From Pteria penguin (Eukaryota > Mollusca > Bivalvia > Pterioida > Pteriidae), in assembly GCA_035048485.1 (NCBI GenBank), contig CM068580.1, positions 41,777,585 through 41,841,584 of the forward strand: a stretch of 64,000 nt of DNA, in the 5' to 3' direction. The notes below the pieces were generated by a model. It worked only from the letters and a program-made list of their open reading frames with translations. It made no database searches and was not told where the DNA came from. Shown here piece by piece: positions 51,000-61,806 of this stretch. The position numbers were made by a program, and so were the translations under genes. Within the stretch, counting starts at the first letter, position 1. The number at the start of each line of letters is the position of its first letter.

Positions 51000-52340
51000 T
51001 GCTCTTCTTCTTCTTCTTCTTCCAATACGAAGTGTACTCAAAAGTTGAGCGTTATACTTCATGTGGCAGTCAAGACAAACGCCTCTCAGGGTGCAGTATG
51101 ATACAGTTAAAAAGTTAAATCTTTTGTCCTCATCCTAAACTGAAGTGGGTAGGTGGTATGTTGCCCATTGCAGTCCTGTAGTCCTCCAAGGAACATGCTG
51201 ATGTCATTGCTGATGGAAGTCTGTTCCAATTACTGATGGTTCGCGGGAAGAAGGAGAACCGGTATACATCCTTTTTCGCTGTTGGGATGCGAAAGGTATG
51301 TTGTCCCCTTGTCCTGGTGTCTGTCTGGATTAGGTATTGTTCTGCTGGAATGGCCACTAGATTGTGCTGGATCTTGAATAGCAACAGAAGGCGGATCTTT
51401 ACTCTTCTGATCTGTAGTGGTTCCCATCCCAGGGAGTTGACCATGTTGGTGACACTGCCTGCTTTCCTATCCCAGTAGTTCCTTGTAGCGAATCGTGCCG
51501 CTCTACGTTGGACTTTCTCTATCTGGTTGATCTGTCCGCTAGTGTAAGGGTCCCATATGGAGGCAGCGTACTCCAGCGTTGGACGTACAATGGCTTCATA
51601 GGCTCTAACCCGTGCTGATGTTCTGCAACCTCGGAGATTTCGCTTCAGGAAGCCTAGGGTCCTATTGGCTTTCGCTGTGATGGCATCAATGTGCTTGTTC
51701 CACTTCATATTGCTGCTGATTGTAACTCCCAGGTACTTGCTCGAGTCCACTACTTCTAACTTATGGCTGTGTAGTCTGTAGTCTGCACTGATTGTTTTCC
51801 GCTTTGATGAGACCTGTATGACCACGCACTTCTCCGGATGGAAGGGCATTTGCCACTCTTCTTCCCACTTCTCAAATGCTGCAAGGGCTTGCTGTAGACT
51901 GTTGCTGTCCTCTGCGTTGTTGATCGGACGGTACAGTAAACAACCTGGCCTCTGACTTCACTTGGTGGCTTCTGGGAGGTCATTGATGAAAGTGAGGAAG
52001 AGCAGCGGGCCAAGTACTGTTCTCTGTGGTACTCCTGATAGGACATCTGCACAAGATAAGGCATGGCCGTCTAGAAGAACTTGTTGTTGTCTGTTGTTCA
52101 GGAAGTCCTTAATCCATAGCAGAGTGTTGTCTCGTACACCATAGTACTGCATCTTATGTAGCAATCTCTTATGTGGCACCTTGTCAAATGCTTTCGAGAA
52201 GTCTAGCAGAACAATGTCGACTTGGCCTCCCTGGTCTAAAGTGCGGGCAATACTGTCTATGGTGATGGCTAGCTGGGTTTCACAGGAACGCTTGGATCTG
52301 AAGCTTGTTATCGCTGCGGGAAGAAGATCTGGACAGGCAT
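51000..52340 (-). mobile_element. 5'-truncated CR1/L2/Jockey-group LINE with broken reverse transcriptase
   Basis: Minus-strand frames read from 52340 to 51130 show reverse transcriptase motifs: FRSKRSCETQLA, DFSKAFDKVPH, SGVPQRTVLGPLLFLTFIND, then after a gap LEVVDSSKYLGVTISSNMKW and the conserved C-terminal part. A small deletion with frameshift near 51960 removes the FADD catalytic box between DLPEATK and CLLYRPI. The endonuclease half is missing. The 3' end runs into a (GAA)n tail at 51002-51021, as is common for this group. Inactive copy. Confidence 0.85.
51130..51849 (-). pseudogene. LINE reverse transcriptase C-terminal part
   Basis: A 239-residue frame with the thumb/C-terminal signature YLGVTISSNMKWNKHID, RTLGFLKRNLR, LEYAASIWDPY, then IEKVQRRAARF. 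It ends with a stop near 51130. It is the longest intact part of the LINE copy; the reverse transcriptase core upstream is frameshifted. Confidence 0.85.
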
Positions 52341-52463
52341 TGCCAGTCTATTATTTCCCATACCCAATCAATGACTCGGCTGGGCACGTGCAAGTAACAC
52401 AATATTTTACAGTGTTCAAAACCTACGCTTAAACTGAAATGAAACCACAAGGCTTTCGGCTGA

Positions 52464-53384
52464 TGGAAGGGACATATGGGGAAAATTATCTCGTGTGCAC
52501 GACATACTAAGTCGAGCGCACGAGTTAGTTATGTCTTGCGCACGACATAAAAAGTATAAAAAGTCGTGCACACGACTTACAAAGTCGTGCGCACGAGATA
52601 GTTATGTCACGACTTAATCAACCAATAGCAGTATCTCTTACATAATTGCTATGGGATCTCTTGCTTTATTGGAAATCTTACTGAATAAATCTCTGATTTA
52701 GAAAAAAAACGTTCCCATTGAAATTAAGAACCATGGGGCTTCAGCTTCATTCCATGAATCTGTTAAAATCAGGGGCTGATCCAGGATTTGGAGTTAGAGG
52801 CGTCAGGCGATAGGTCTGGGGACCGCTTTAATTCCCAACAGGTCCAAAGCTTCGTCTCCGTCCCCCTCCCCGGAAACTCACGCAATTTGGGAATTTTTGG
52901 GCCTAAAATTTCACTTCAACTAACTGTCCTCAGTTGGTATTATAAACAAATAAAACAGAGAGAGAGAGAGGGAGAGACAGAGACAGGCCCTTAATTGCCA
53001 AATTGCGTGAGTTTCGGGGGGGGGGGGGGTGAAACGAAACTTTGGACCAGCTGGGCACCAAGGCGGTCCCCAAACCTGTCGCATGACTTCGCCCCCACGC
53101 TAACTCTAAATCCTGAATGAGTCCCTGATATCAACAAAATACGAATTGTAGCTGAAGCACCATGGTTCCTAATTTCAATGGGACCTCTTTCTTCACCAGA
53201 AATTTATTCTGGTAAGAATAAGATCGTATAAGATCTCTGATAAAGCAAGAAAACCCATAGCCATTATGTGTGAGAGACGTTGCTATTGGCTGATTAAGTC
53301 GTGCCCACGACATAATTATCTCGTGCGCACGACATAATTAGTAAGTCATGCACACAAGATATTTTTCCCCACATATCCTTTCCA
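52464..53384. mobile_element. Large foldback element with TCGTGCGCACGA repeats
   Basis: Left arm 52464-52902 and right arm 52985-53384 are inverted copies: TGGAAGGGACATATGGGG against CCCCACATATCCTTTCCA, the CCATTGAAATTAAGAACCAT stretch, and CTCACGCAATTTGGGAA against its complement. Outer parts carry several copies of the palindromic TCGTGCGCACGA. The ~80-base centre holds a (GA)n tract. No protein. A G-run of 14 near 53018 is unique to the right arm. Confidence 0.85.
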
Positions 53385-53483
53385 TACTTCCGTAGATTTT
53401 AGACATGCACTACATAAGCTGTAATTTACTTTGCCTGTGACCAGAACCCACCCACTTCACCCCAACCCTTTATATATATATAT

Positions 53484-53774
53484 ATAAAGCACAAAGATAC
53501 TACAGTTAACAAGGCACCCTATATTTCACTTATAATCGTTCCCCGACGGGGACTCGAACCCACGACCTATGGTACCGAATCACCTAGCTGTCATGCATCC
53601 GACCGTCTAATTGACTGAGCTATCGGAGATCCATATAGCTCAGTCAGTTAGACGGTCGGATGCATGACAGCTAGGTGATTCAGTACCAAAGGTCGTGGTT
53701 TAGAGTCCCCGTTGGGGAACGAATATAAGTGAAATATAGGGTGCCTTGTTAACTGTAGTATCTTTGTGCTTTAT
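53484..53774. mobile_element. Foldback with a tRNA-like SINE sequence in each arm
   Basis: Arms of ~140 bp (53484-53625 and 53636-53774) face each other around CGGAGATCCAT. The right arm reads TAGCTCAGTCAGTTAGACGG, a tRNA A-box/D-arm. Both arms carry a B-box region; the left one, on the minus strand, is intact (GGTCGTGGGTTCGAGTCCCC), while the right is mutated to GGTTTAGAGTCCCC. It looks like a head-to-head palindromic SINE dimer. Confidence 0.8.
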
Positions 53775-54950
53775 ATGTTTGTCTAATTTGTCTTTATTTC
53801 CACAGGTATTTCTTCGGAGATCCAAGGTCCTTTGTACCTCCGGGTGTTTCACTGTTTCTATTTGTCCTTTATATATATATACGGATTTCGACCCTTCCAT
53901 ACCTAGTCCTATAAACATGACCTCACTGACAAGCGCAAACAGCTAGTAAATAAGAGGAACGGAGTCTTGCATTGCAGGACTGTTCCATGCCCAAATATCT
54001 AGATCCACCTATGTAGCATGACATTTGTAAACAGTTCTTATGTATAACGTGTTTCTCAAGCTGTCCGTACACATAGAATTTTCTAATCTCGTTTGTCAAA
54101 AGTCAGAAATTTTGCGCAAAATATTTATAAATATTATGACCAAACTCATTCATTAAAATTCAGTTATAAAGTCTATTTCGGTTTTACAGGCCCGTTCCGG
54201 TTTTAGCAGCCGTTCCGGTTATCCGGGTTACTCGTTACGAGTTGTCCTATTGTCATTAAGACAACTTGTAACTGAGACAAACCGTAACATTAAAACTTGT
54301 CCAAAAAGCACTTACAATTTTCCTTAAATTTTATAAGATAACTGTTTACCAACACAAAGAAATTTCCACAAATTTTACAAGATACTTCTAGGCAAAACTT
54401 AAATTTTTGATGATGGGTTTTCTTTCATATGCAAACTGCCACCATCTTGTTGTACATCGTTAAAAGTTTTGATGAAAAGTATATACATAATTATACAATT
54501 AAGTTTCGGGAAATTTTTAAGTTCTGGTGACCAGATAAAGGTAAAGGTTGTAGAAAAAGTTCTGATAACAATTCATTTTGTAAAAAGTTTTGTAAGGAAC
54601 CTATGTTTTGGTGACAATACATTTTATTCTTGTTTCATGACTAGTCCAAACAGGGTGTCCAGGCTAACTTACTTTGCAAATGCCTTTTTTACTTTGCAAC
54701 AACAAACATGACAGATTGAAAGCGGAGGACAACAAAAAACAATGAATAGAAATCTTGAAAACTTCATCATTTCATGGGTCAATATCACTATCATAATACT
54801 ATCTTTCCGCGAGGTATTTCCTTCCCTGAGTGCAGCTGGCTTCATAGACATTGTAAAAAATGTAGCAGCTGACTTCATAGACGTTGTATCAGAAATGTAA
54901 CTGAAAACAAACTACAAGCAGTGATAGCTCGGTGTTGATCACTGTCTGAG
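53775..54950. other. Unassigned spacer
   Basis: No gene recognised. A short GTTCCGGTT repeat is present near 54195-54225. The frames here lack motifs. Confidence 0.4.
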
Positions 54951-54959
54951 TAATTTACG

Positions 54960-55913
54960 AACGAAAAGGCCAAAAGAGCATTGGAAAATTCTTAATAGAT
55001 TTAAGAAACCAAATAAAGGAAATATACAGCTTGATACATTATATGAACATTTCAGTAAGATCAAAGCCGGCGTGGCCTAGTGGTATCGCGCTGGACTCCT
55101 GATCGGGAGGCCGGGGTTCGAGTCCCGCTCTGGTTATGCCGGTGTCATGTCTTTCGGATGAGACAGTAAAAACCGAGGCTCCGTGTCGTGGTATGCATGG
55201 CACGTTAAAGATCACTCACTGCTTCGGGTGGGTCCGTTGCAAAGGTCAAAATTTGTATGCCCCGCATCAGGCAGATGCCGTCACCATATACGTGAAATAT
55301 TCGTGGTGTGACGTTAAACAAAAATCAATCAATCAATCAGAAAGATCAACGCCGAAACGAACATAGAAGAAACAGATTTGACAAATCTGGAGGGCTGAAA
55401 TAATGATTTTTTAATAACGATATTACAATAGAAGAAGTCCGAATTGCGATCAAACATTTAAAAACAGGAAAGTCAACAGGCACCGATGGTATATTTAATG
55501 AGTACATCAAGGCAACCGAACAAATATTTGCACCAATTATTCATCGCTTCTTTAACATCATTGATTCTTGATTCTGATTCTGGATATATACCACGCGACT
55601 GCCTGGAAGGAGTTATTGTTCCTATTTTCAAAGGCGGAAATCCGGTATCACCAGAGTATTATCGACCAATCACACTTTTAAGCTGTATGGACAAACTTTT
55701 TACATCTGTTCTTAATAACCGTCTGAATTTCTTTCTCGAATCACACAGCGCTCTTTCAGAAGTACAAGCAGGATTTCGAAATAGTTACTCAACCCTGGAT
55801 CATATATTTGCATTACATTCGATCATTTCCATTTTAAATAAAAGACGGGAAAAGTTATATTGCGCATATATCGATTTCTCGAAAGTCTTTGATACTGTTC
55901 AGAGATCGGGGTC
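54960..55913 (+). mobile_element. LINE, 5' part (interrupted)
   Basis: Linker and reverse transcriptase of a non-LTR element. Before the SINE, frames read WKILNRF.KPNKGNIQLDTL; after it, TIEEVRIAIKHLKTGKSTGT, GVIVPIFKGGNPVSPEYYRP, SEVQAGFRNSYSTLDHIFAL and AYIDFSKVFDTVQRSG. A frameshift near 55480 and a stop near 55400 break it. The frame is then cut at ~55913 by the Penelope-like insertion and resumes at ~60262 with LWSKLLQYNINGK. Confidence 0.85.
55065..55341 (+). mobile_element. tRNA-derived SINE inserted in the LINE
   Basis: Nearly identical to the copy at 22984: A box TGGCCTAGTGG, B box GGGTTCGAGTCCCG, same body, tail (ATCA)n. An 8-bp target duplication AAGATCAA flanks it (55057-55064, 55342-55349). 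The LINE sequence continues on both sides, so the SINE arrived after the LINE. Confidence 0.92.
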
Positions 55914-56447
55914 CAGCGCCATAAGCTGAGAATATACTTAAGAAAAAAGAGGAGTTACCGGCTCAGTTATGTGGCAGAAGTCACCATGGAGCTATACAAT
56001 ACATGAATATAAATAATATAATAGAACATTTAACACATTATAAAAATATTTGATTGTAGTGCAATTACGATACCGACTTAGGACGGTCATTTAATTTGAC
56101 AAAAGCCAAACAAATGGTGTGGTTAACCAGTTTACGGGCCCACCTTCCCACTCACCGTAACAGCAGAACAATCAAAAGACGTACATTTAAAAATTTATAA
56201 ATAATCCTCCATGTAAAGAACAAGGGTCAACAGGTATCGCATATTGAGAGGTCATAAAAATATAAACATGTAAGGTATTGTAAAACACATAATGGTATAA
56301 AAATATATGCGACATCAACATGATAAACCGTGCTCTGCCAGTCTGAAAGCGAGCTAAGACCCTAGATCTGTAGGAGTCCCGACTAACAGTCAGAGGGGAC
56401 GAGGTTCAGGACCATGTCTCCTCTGAAAGAGGTTTGGACAAGGCCCG

Positions 56448-56924
56448 TCATATAGTCCCCACCGTCCTGTTAGTCAGCGTGCAACGTTCAAGTAAAAGTC
56501 TGCATAAGGCTGTAGAGGGGCCAAATACAAGACCTATAGTCTTTTTGATGATCTCAATATCATATTGTCTATTTAGGAGACGTTTGACTATTTTATTACA
56601 TGATAAAATAACGTTATCGGAGCCTTTTACTTTCCTTAGTTTATATACGAGATCACCGTAAAAATTAGGATGGGAAATTCCATTGGATATATACTGTTGA
56701 AAAGAAATATTTCCAAATTTAGATAGAAGTTCTGAATAAGATCTGAAGAATTTGCTGAATGTTTTTCTTAGCTTGTTATATCTGTAACCCTGAGTTAAAA
56801 GTTTAGTAGTAATTTGTAAATTTCGTTTATGAAAGTCCAAAACATCGGTGCAGCCTCTGACAAATCGAACTAATTGAGATATATAGATACCATATGATGG
56901 GAGTCGAGGGACATCGCCATCCAA
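56448..56924 (-). pseudogene. Penelope-like element C-terminal (thumb) part
   Basis: Same frame as 57039-57872 after the stop. NLDGDVPRLPSYGIYISQLV, then RYNKLRKTFSKFFRSY and a C-terminal helix are typical of the region after the Penelope-like reverse transcriptase. It ends at a TAA/TAG near 56448. Confidence 0.75.
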
Positions 56925-57038
56925 GTTAGGGAAATTTACAATAGGAAATCCAAAATCCTCACGTTTATCATAAATATTAGTATATATTAGGTTGTTGATA
57001 ATTTTGATGTTTAAATCTAAGAAAGGTGTAGATTGATC

Positions 57039-57872
57039 TCAAGTATTAGCTTTATTCAATGTGAGCTCTGGTGGATATATTTCTGATATAAATTGTTCGA
57101 ATTCAGGGTTGTCGATCACCAAAATGTCATCCAGATATCTGCAAGTATTATTAAATTTGTCAATGAGGTCAAAACGTTTTGATTTTTGAATAGAAACCAT
57201 AAAATCCCTCTCATAACAATAAAGAAATAAATCTGCTATCAGAGGCGCGCAGTTAGTACCCATAGGAATCCCAACTATTTGTTGATATATCTTGCCATCA
57301 AATTGCACAAAAATATTATTCATGAGAAAATCTAGTGCTTTACATAATTCCTTGCAAGTCCAGTATTTATATGAAGTATATTGTTTGTTGGAAAAGAATC
57401 CAGAGTTATTGGAAGTACATATGTGCGTTTTAGATTCTCTGTGAAAACACCATTGTATAAGAGACAACAACTTGCTTTTAATCAAATCATGAGGCAGAGA
57501 TGTATAAAGTGTAGAAAAATCAAATGTAGAAATTTGAGTCGCTTTGAAATTTAGCAAAAGAAGTTTGTCTATAACTTCATGAGAATTTTTAATCGACCAA
57601 AAGTAATTGATGTTACTATTATGAAATGCGACATCACAATATTTGATAATATGATCTTTTATAGCAGTTAGAGCCGACGTAATATGTTTCGATAGTACCG
57701 TAGTAGAGCAGTGGCTAGGATTAGATATGAAACGTGATTTATATGGACTTTTATGTAGTTTTGGGAGCCAATACATGGTTGGTAGATCAGATTTATCAGT
57801 TTTAATTTTGAAGTCGGACATGGTCATGAGGTGATCGTGCAAGGTGCTCTCTTTTGAGGTAGGGCTTTCCAC
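57039..57872 (-). pseudogene. Penelope-like reverse transcriptase core
   Basis: A 277-residue open part: YWLPKLHKSPYKSRFI, then STLYTSLPHDLIKSKL, the QQIVGIPMGTNCAPL box and CRYLDDILVID. The YxDD aspartates are intact. It ends in a premature TGA at 57039; the thumb continues in the same frame to 56448. Confidence 0.9.
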
Positions 57873-57946
57873 ATATGTATGAGTGGAGTTTAATTCGTTT
57901 TTAAGTACTTCAATATAATATAGTTTTCAAACAACTATTATGTTAT

Positions 57947-58194
57947 TTATGTAGTAAATTTAAACCGTGCGGCGGCTTCGCCTAGCCTACAAAGCATGCC
58001 GCATATAACGTCACGCTACGGAGACAACCCGTGGCGTGACGTTATATGCGGCATGCTTTGTAGGCTAGGCGAAGCCGCCGCACGGTTTAAATTTACTACA
58101 TATATAACATATGCACCTACAAGGACGTCCGCTGGTGTCGAGAATGTGATATCCCCACCTCGGAACAGAGCCACGTGCAACCAATTTCAAAAAA
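57947..58194. mobile_element. 248-bp insertion with an 83-bp-arm palindrome
   Basis: An 11-bp duplication TATTATGTTAT flanks it (57936-57946, 58195-58205). An inverted repeat with arms 57939-58021 and 58029-58111 and a seven-base loop (AGACAAC) starts in the left duplication and has about two mismatches; ~83 bp of non-repeated sequence follows. It interrupts the reverse transcriptase frame of the Penelope-like element. Confidence 0.85.
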
Positions 58195-58884
58195 TATTAT
58201 GTTATTACCTGCTTTATCAGCGGGAACAAAGACATATTTAGCATGTAAGTCAGCTATCTTTTTTTTAATAGAATTTGTCGTCAATGTATTAGACTGTTGA
58301 AATAAATGCGGATTTTCCGTAAAGTTCTTAATACGGATATCGACAATTCTTAAAATCTCGAATTTCCTATCAATAAGAGCATGAACCTTTACCTGTTCTT
58401 TTTTACACCAACGTTTACAATATGTAGTTAAAGCATCTTCTATAACGTCACGGCATTTATTGAAATCTATCCTGGACGGTAACCTATATTTAGGTCCTTT
58501 TCCAAAAAGGGTTCGCAATTTCTTGTCCGAAATACAGTTTAGGTCACCAGTAATAACATGACCTGCCGGTTTATAAACATATTTAGAATTTTCACAAGAA
58601 CACGACGAAGGAATAGAGTCTGAAACATCAGGGTTAGATGTAACTTTATTATAATTTAAAATAAGATTTCTTATAGGCTTTTTGTACTGGTAACAAATAA
58701 GTGGAGGTTCTAAATTCTCAAAATATTGGGGGATTTTAGATGCGAATCTATGATCACGGAAAATATTAGAAATGTTAAGTAGATCGAAGCCTTTATTAAT
58801 AAATTTAATTTTGAGAAATTGCTGCTTGGGTGGAAGAGACGGAATACGAGGAAAGAGTTTATTATATGAAAATAAAATAATCAA
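58195..58884 (-). pseudogene. Penelope-like N-terminal reverse transcriptase part
   Basis: Open frame upstream of the catalytic core, with CSCENSKYVYKPAGHVITGD, FGKGPKYRLPSRIDFNKC and FVPADKAGNNI. The match ends at 58195 where the 248-bp palindromic insertion begins. Confidence 0.8.
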
Positions 58885-58950
58885 ATTGAGTTTATATCAA
58901 TCAGAATTGCGTAAACTTCGAAGATCAGCTTCGTCCAGGATAGGTTTCAA

Positions 58951-59922
58951 TTAATTTACCGGAATAGAGGATAGTGCATGCAAAAGTTCATGACGGCCAT
59001 TATTTTTTGCGATAAATAGAAGATCGTTTAATGACCTATTTAAACGATTACGTTTTCTGATGTTACGATTACGACGACGACCATGTGACCTACGTTTTCT
59101 AATAGTTTTATGTCTGAATGTAAAAATATTGATCTTATTCTGACGAGAAGAAATATTACCTTGTCGATATATTTGGTCGTTGAGACCAAGAGGGTATGGG
59201 GTTTGTAGTTGTTTAATCCAGTAGAGCTCGGTTTCCAAAAGTCGTTTTTTAACATATGATTTCGTATCACCTGGTAATTTAGAGATATTTTCTACTGGAG
59301 TTATTTTCACATTGTTAATATTATGTTGGTATTTATTAAAGTGGTTATAAAGAAAAATCTGGTATTTAAGTCGTGAATTATTACGAATTTTATAGGAATG
59401 ATTCCGAAAACGTTGTTTCAAAGTTTGAGAAGTTCCCCCGACATATTGAGCCCCACATCCTCTAGCTTCTCAAGTGATGACATATATAACATTGGCAGTA
59501 TTTCAATCTATGTCTTTGTCTAATTTGGTGTTAAATATATTTCCATTAACTGAAGATTCAATATTGGACTTGCAGTTTAAATGATGGCAAGTAAGACATT
59601 TCTTGCCGTTGCACTTATTAATCTTAGAATACCCTCTGCGTATAGAATTGACAGCTCTGTAAGAATTTATAGGTGTGAATGTTTTTGAAAATGAGATCGA
59701 ACGTTTAATAGGGAAACTACTTTTAAGTGGAGAAATAAGAACTTTAGTGGTGCCGAATAATTTTCTACAAGAAATACCAGGTATATGAAGAGTGGACACA
59801 GAGGGCAATCTAAGTGGTGTGATTATAACTTTAGGAGATTTGTATTTTATTTTTATTATATTTGGAGTCATTTTAATGAAAAGGGGGGATAAGGATGTAC
59901 AAACCCTGGGGAAAACTCCCAC
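58951..59922 (-). pseudogene. Penelope-like N-terminal GIY-YIG endonuclease part
   Basis: One frame with two internal TGA stops (after KDID near 59503 and after VIYVIT near 59465). The second replaces the first Cys expected of the CCHH-type zinc site in GIY-YIG domains of these elements. Downstream are RFRNH and a basic RRNRNIRKRNR linker. Catalytic Tyr, Arg and Gly positions of the motif remain. Confidence 0.75.
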
Positions 59923-60261
59923 ACAACCAAGTCAGTAACTATTGGGTGAATAATAACACTTGAAACACCCAGACACGGGGAACATTTTTACAGGCTCCAC
60001 ACTGCATCTGAGAATAAGTGTAGATATGAAAGAAAAAAGAGGAGTTACCGGCTCAGTTATGTGGCAGAAGTCAAATATTTCATTTTAATTTATTCCATTA
60101 TCAAACGTTCAAATAAATTTTAATGTAGAGTGGTTTAATTCTATTTATCAGTAGAATAAAACTAAATAAAATCCAAATCCCAGTTATTAATTCATTGATG
60201 AACAGAAGAATATTAAATTATGACTTTTAAAATATATTCTCAGTTTATGACACCGGACCCA

Positions 60262-61680
60262 GGACTTTGGAGTAAATTATTACAGTACAACATCAACGGC
60301 AAATTCACTAGAATTATTCGTAACATGTACGAAGACATCAAATCTTGTGTCAAATTTAATAGTGACGTTTCTTCATTCTTCTGCTGCAAATCCGGCCTCC
60401 GTCAGGGGGAAAACTTTTCACCGATAATGTTCAGCCTCTTCTTGAATGACCTTGAAACCTGCTTAAAAAACAAGCTCTGCAATGGTATTTAGACTACTTC
60501 TGAAAACAAAAATTGTAATATTTGGAAGCCGTGGAGTTACCAGTCTTGGTTTTAAATACGGCGACAATAGATTGGAAATTGTTGATTGTTATAAATACTT
60601 AGGAATTATGTTCAAAAATACTGGTAATTTTAGATTAGCCTTAACTTCAATTTCAGCACAAGCCAAAAAAAAGCGTTACATCATCTTTATACAAGAATTG
60701 TAAATCTTGCTCTGTCGGTGAGCTGTCAGATAATGCCTTTTAATCAAACAATAGTCCGTATTCTTCTTTAGGGCTGTGAAATCTAGGGATTTTGTAATGC
60801 CAAAATTCTTGGGAATATCCAGTGTGATTTTTTGCGTTTTATTTTAAGGTTAAAAAATAGTACGCCACATTGTAAATTGTATGGCGAAACAAGCGTTCAG
60901 TCATTGATTTATGTAATTTTAAAAACATAGAATATTAAATTTTGGTCTAAACTTATTCACGGAAAAGCCGAAAAACTTTCATGTTTATTGTACAAAATTT
61001 TATTTAATGACTATTGTATAAATATAGAACATGGTTGGATACAGAATGTTGAAAACATTTTGAATGAATTGGGGTTTTCATATATATAGCAGTCACAAAA
61101 TGTTGTAGATACTAAATGGTTTTCGAGTGCAGTAAACAACGACTGTCTGATCATGCTATGCAATCATGGATAAATACAATTAATGAATCTTCCAAATGCA
61201 TATTATATCATTGTTTTAAAATCTCACCTGATTTAGAAAAAATATTTTCCCTATTGTCAAAATCAAGACGTACTATTTTTTTTTTTTTACTAAATTCCGA
61301 ACTACAAATCACAGACTACCCATTGATACGGGTAGATGGTCCTCTATTGATAGATCTGAGCGAAAATATAACTTGTGTGAATGCCTTAGGGGGCGAATTT
61401 CATTATGTCTTTGAATGTACTTTTATCATCTCAACGTAATTTATATATAGACAATTATTACTTTATAAGACCAAATATGTTAAAATTTCATCAATTATTC
61501 TGTTGTGAAAACGAAGAAAAAGTTGGAAAATCTGTGCAAATTTCTATTCATTGTAATGAAGCAGTTTTAATGATTTAAATATTATAATGTGTACATCTTG
61601 TTAACGCATGTATATTTATACTTATTGTGTAACTTCGATATGTCATTTTTGATCTCGAGTTGTAAATAAATTCTGGAATT
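60262..61680 (+). mobile_element. LINE, 3' part (after the interruption)
   Basis: Resumes with LWSKLLQYNINGKFTRIIRN, then FCCKSGLRQGENFSPIMFSL, then FKYGDNRLEIVDCYKYLGIM and a degraded zinc-knuckle end (ITCVNALGGEFHYVFEC). The FADD box is not seen between 60492 and 60520, where a deletion and frameshift occur. Several frameshifts and stops follow. The 3' end is AT-rich near 61680. Confidence 0.8.
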
Positions 61681-61741
61681 CGTTTCATATTCTATATACA
61701 ATTTTAAAAAAAATTCAGACAGGGAATATTTGGGATATGGA

Positions 61742-61806
61742 GGCGCGTAGCCAGAGTACTGAGATGTGGAAGCACCTGCGTACTTGCGTACGCCTGGCTA
61801 CGCGCC
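61742..61806. repeat. Hairpin, 13-bp arms
   Basis: GGCGCGTAGCCAG and CTGGCTACGCGCC are perfectly inverted around ~39 bases that contain further GTACTTGCGTACG palindromic sequence. Confidence 0.75.

Larger units (their letters stand above)
55914..60261 (-). mobile_element. Penelope-like element, permuted Naiad-type, degenerate
   Basis: Read on the minus strand, one long frame carries, in order: a basic N-terminus with KKCLTCHHLNC (~59590), a GIY-YIG endonuclease (VIYVIT then YVGGTSQTLKQR, ~59480-59410), a basic linker, a Cys/His region (CSCENSKYVYK) and a reverse transcriptase with STLYTSLPHD, GIPMGTNCAPL and the YLDD catalytic box (57126-57137), then the C-terminal thumb. GIY-YIG before the reverse transcriptase is the order described for the Naiad/Chlamys clade of Penelope-like elements, opposite to classic Penelope. 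Five in-frame stops and a 248-bp insertion show it is dead. It splits the LINE at 55913/60262. Near-identical ~44-60 bp repeats lie at both ends. Confidence 0.85.

Noticed and set aside
55914..56000. Hammerhead ribozyme in the Penelope-like terminal repeats
   Set aside because: I looked for CTGATGA and GAAA core elements on both strands at both ends and found no convincing arrangement; a covariance-model search would be decisive.
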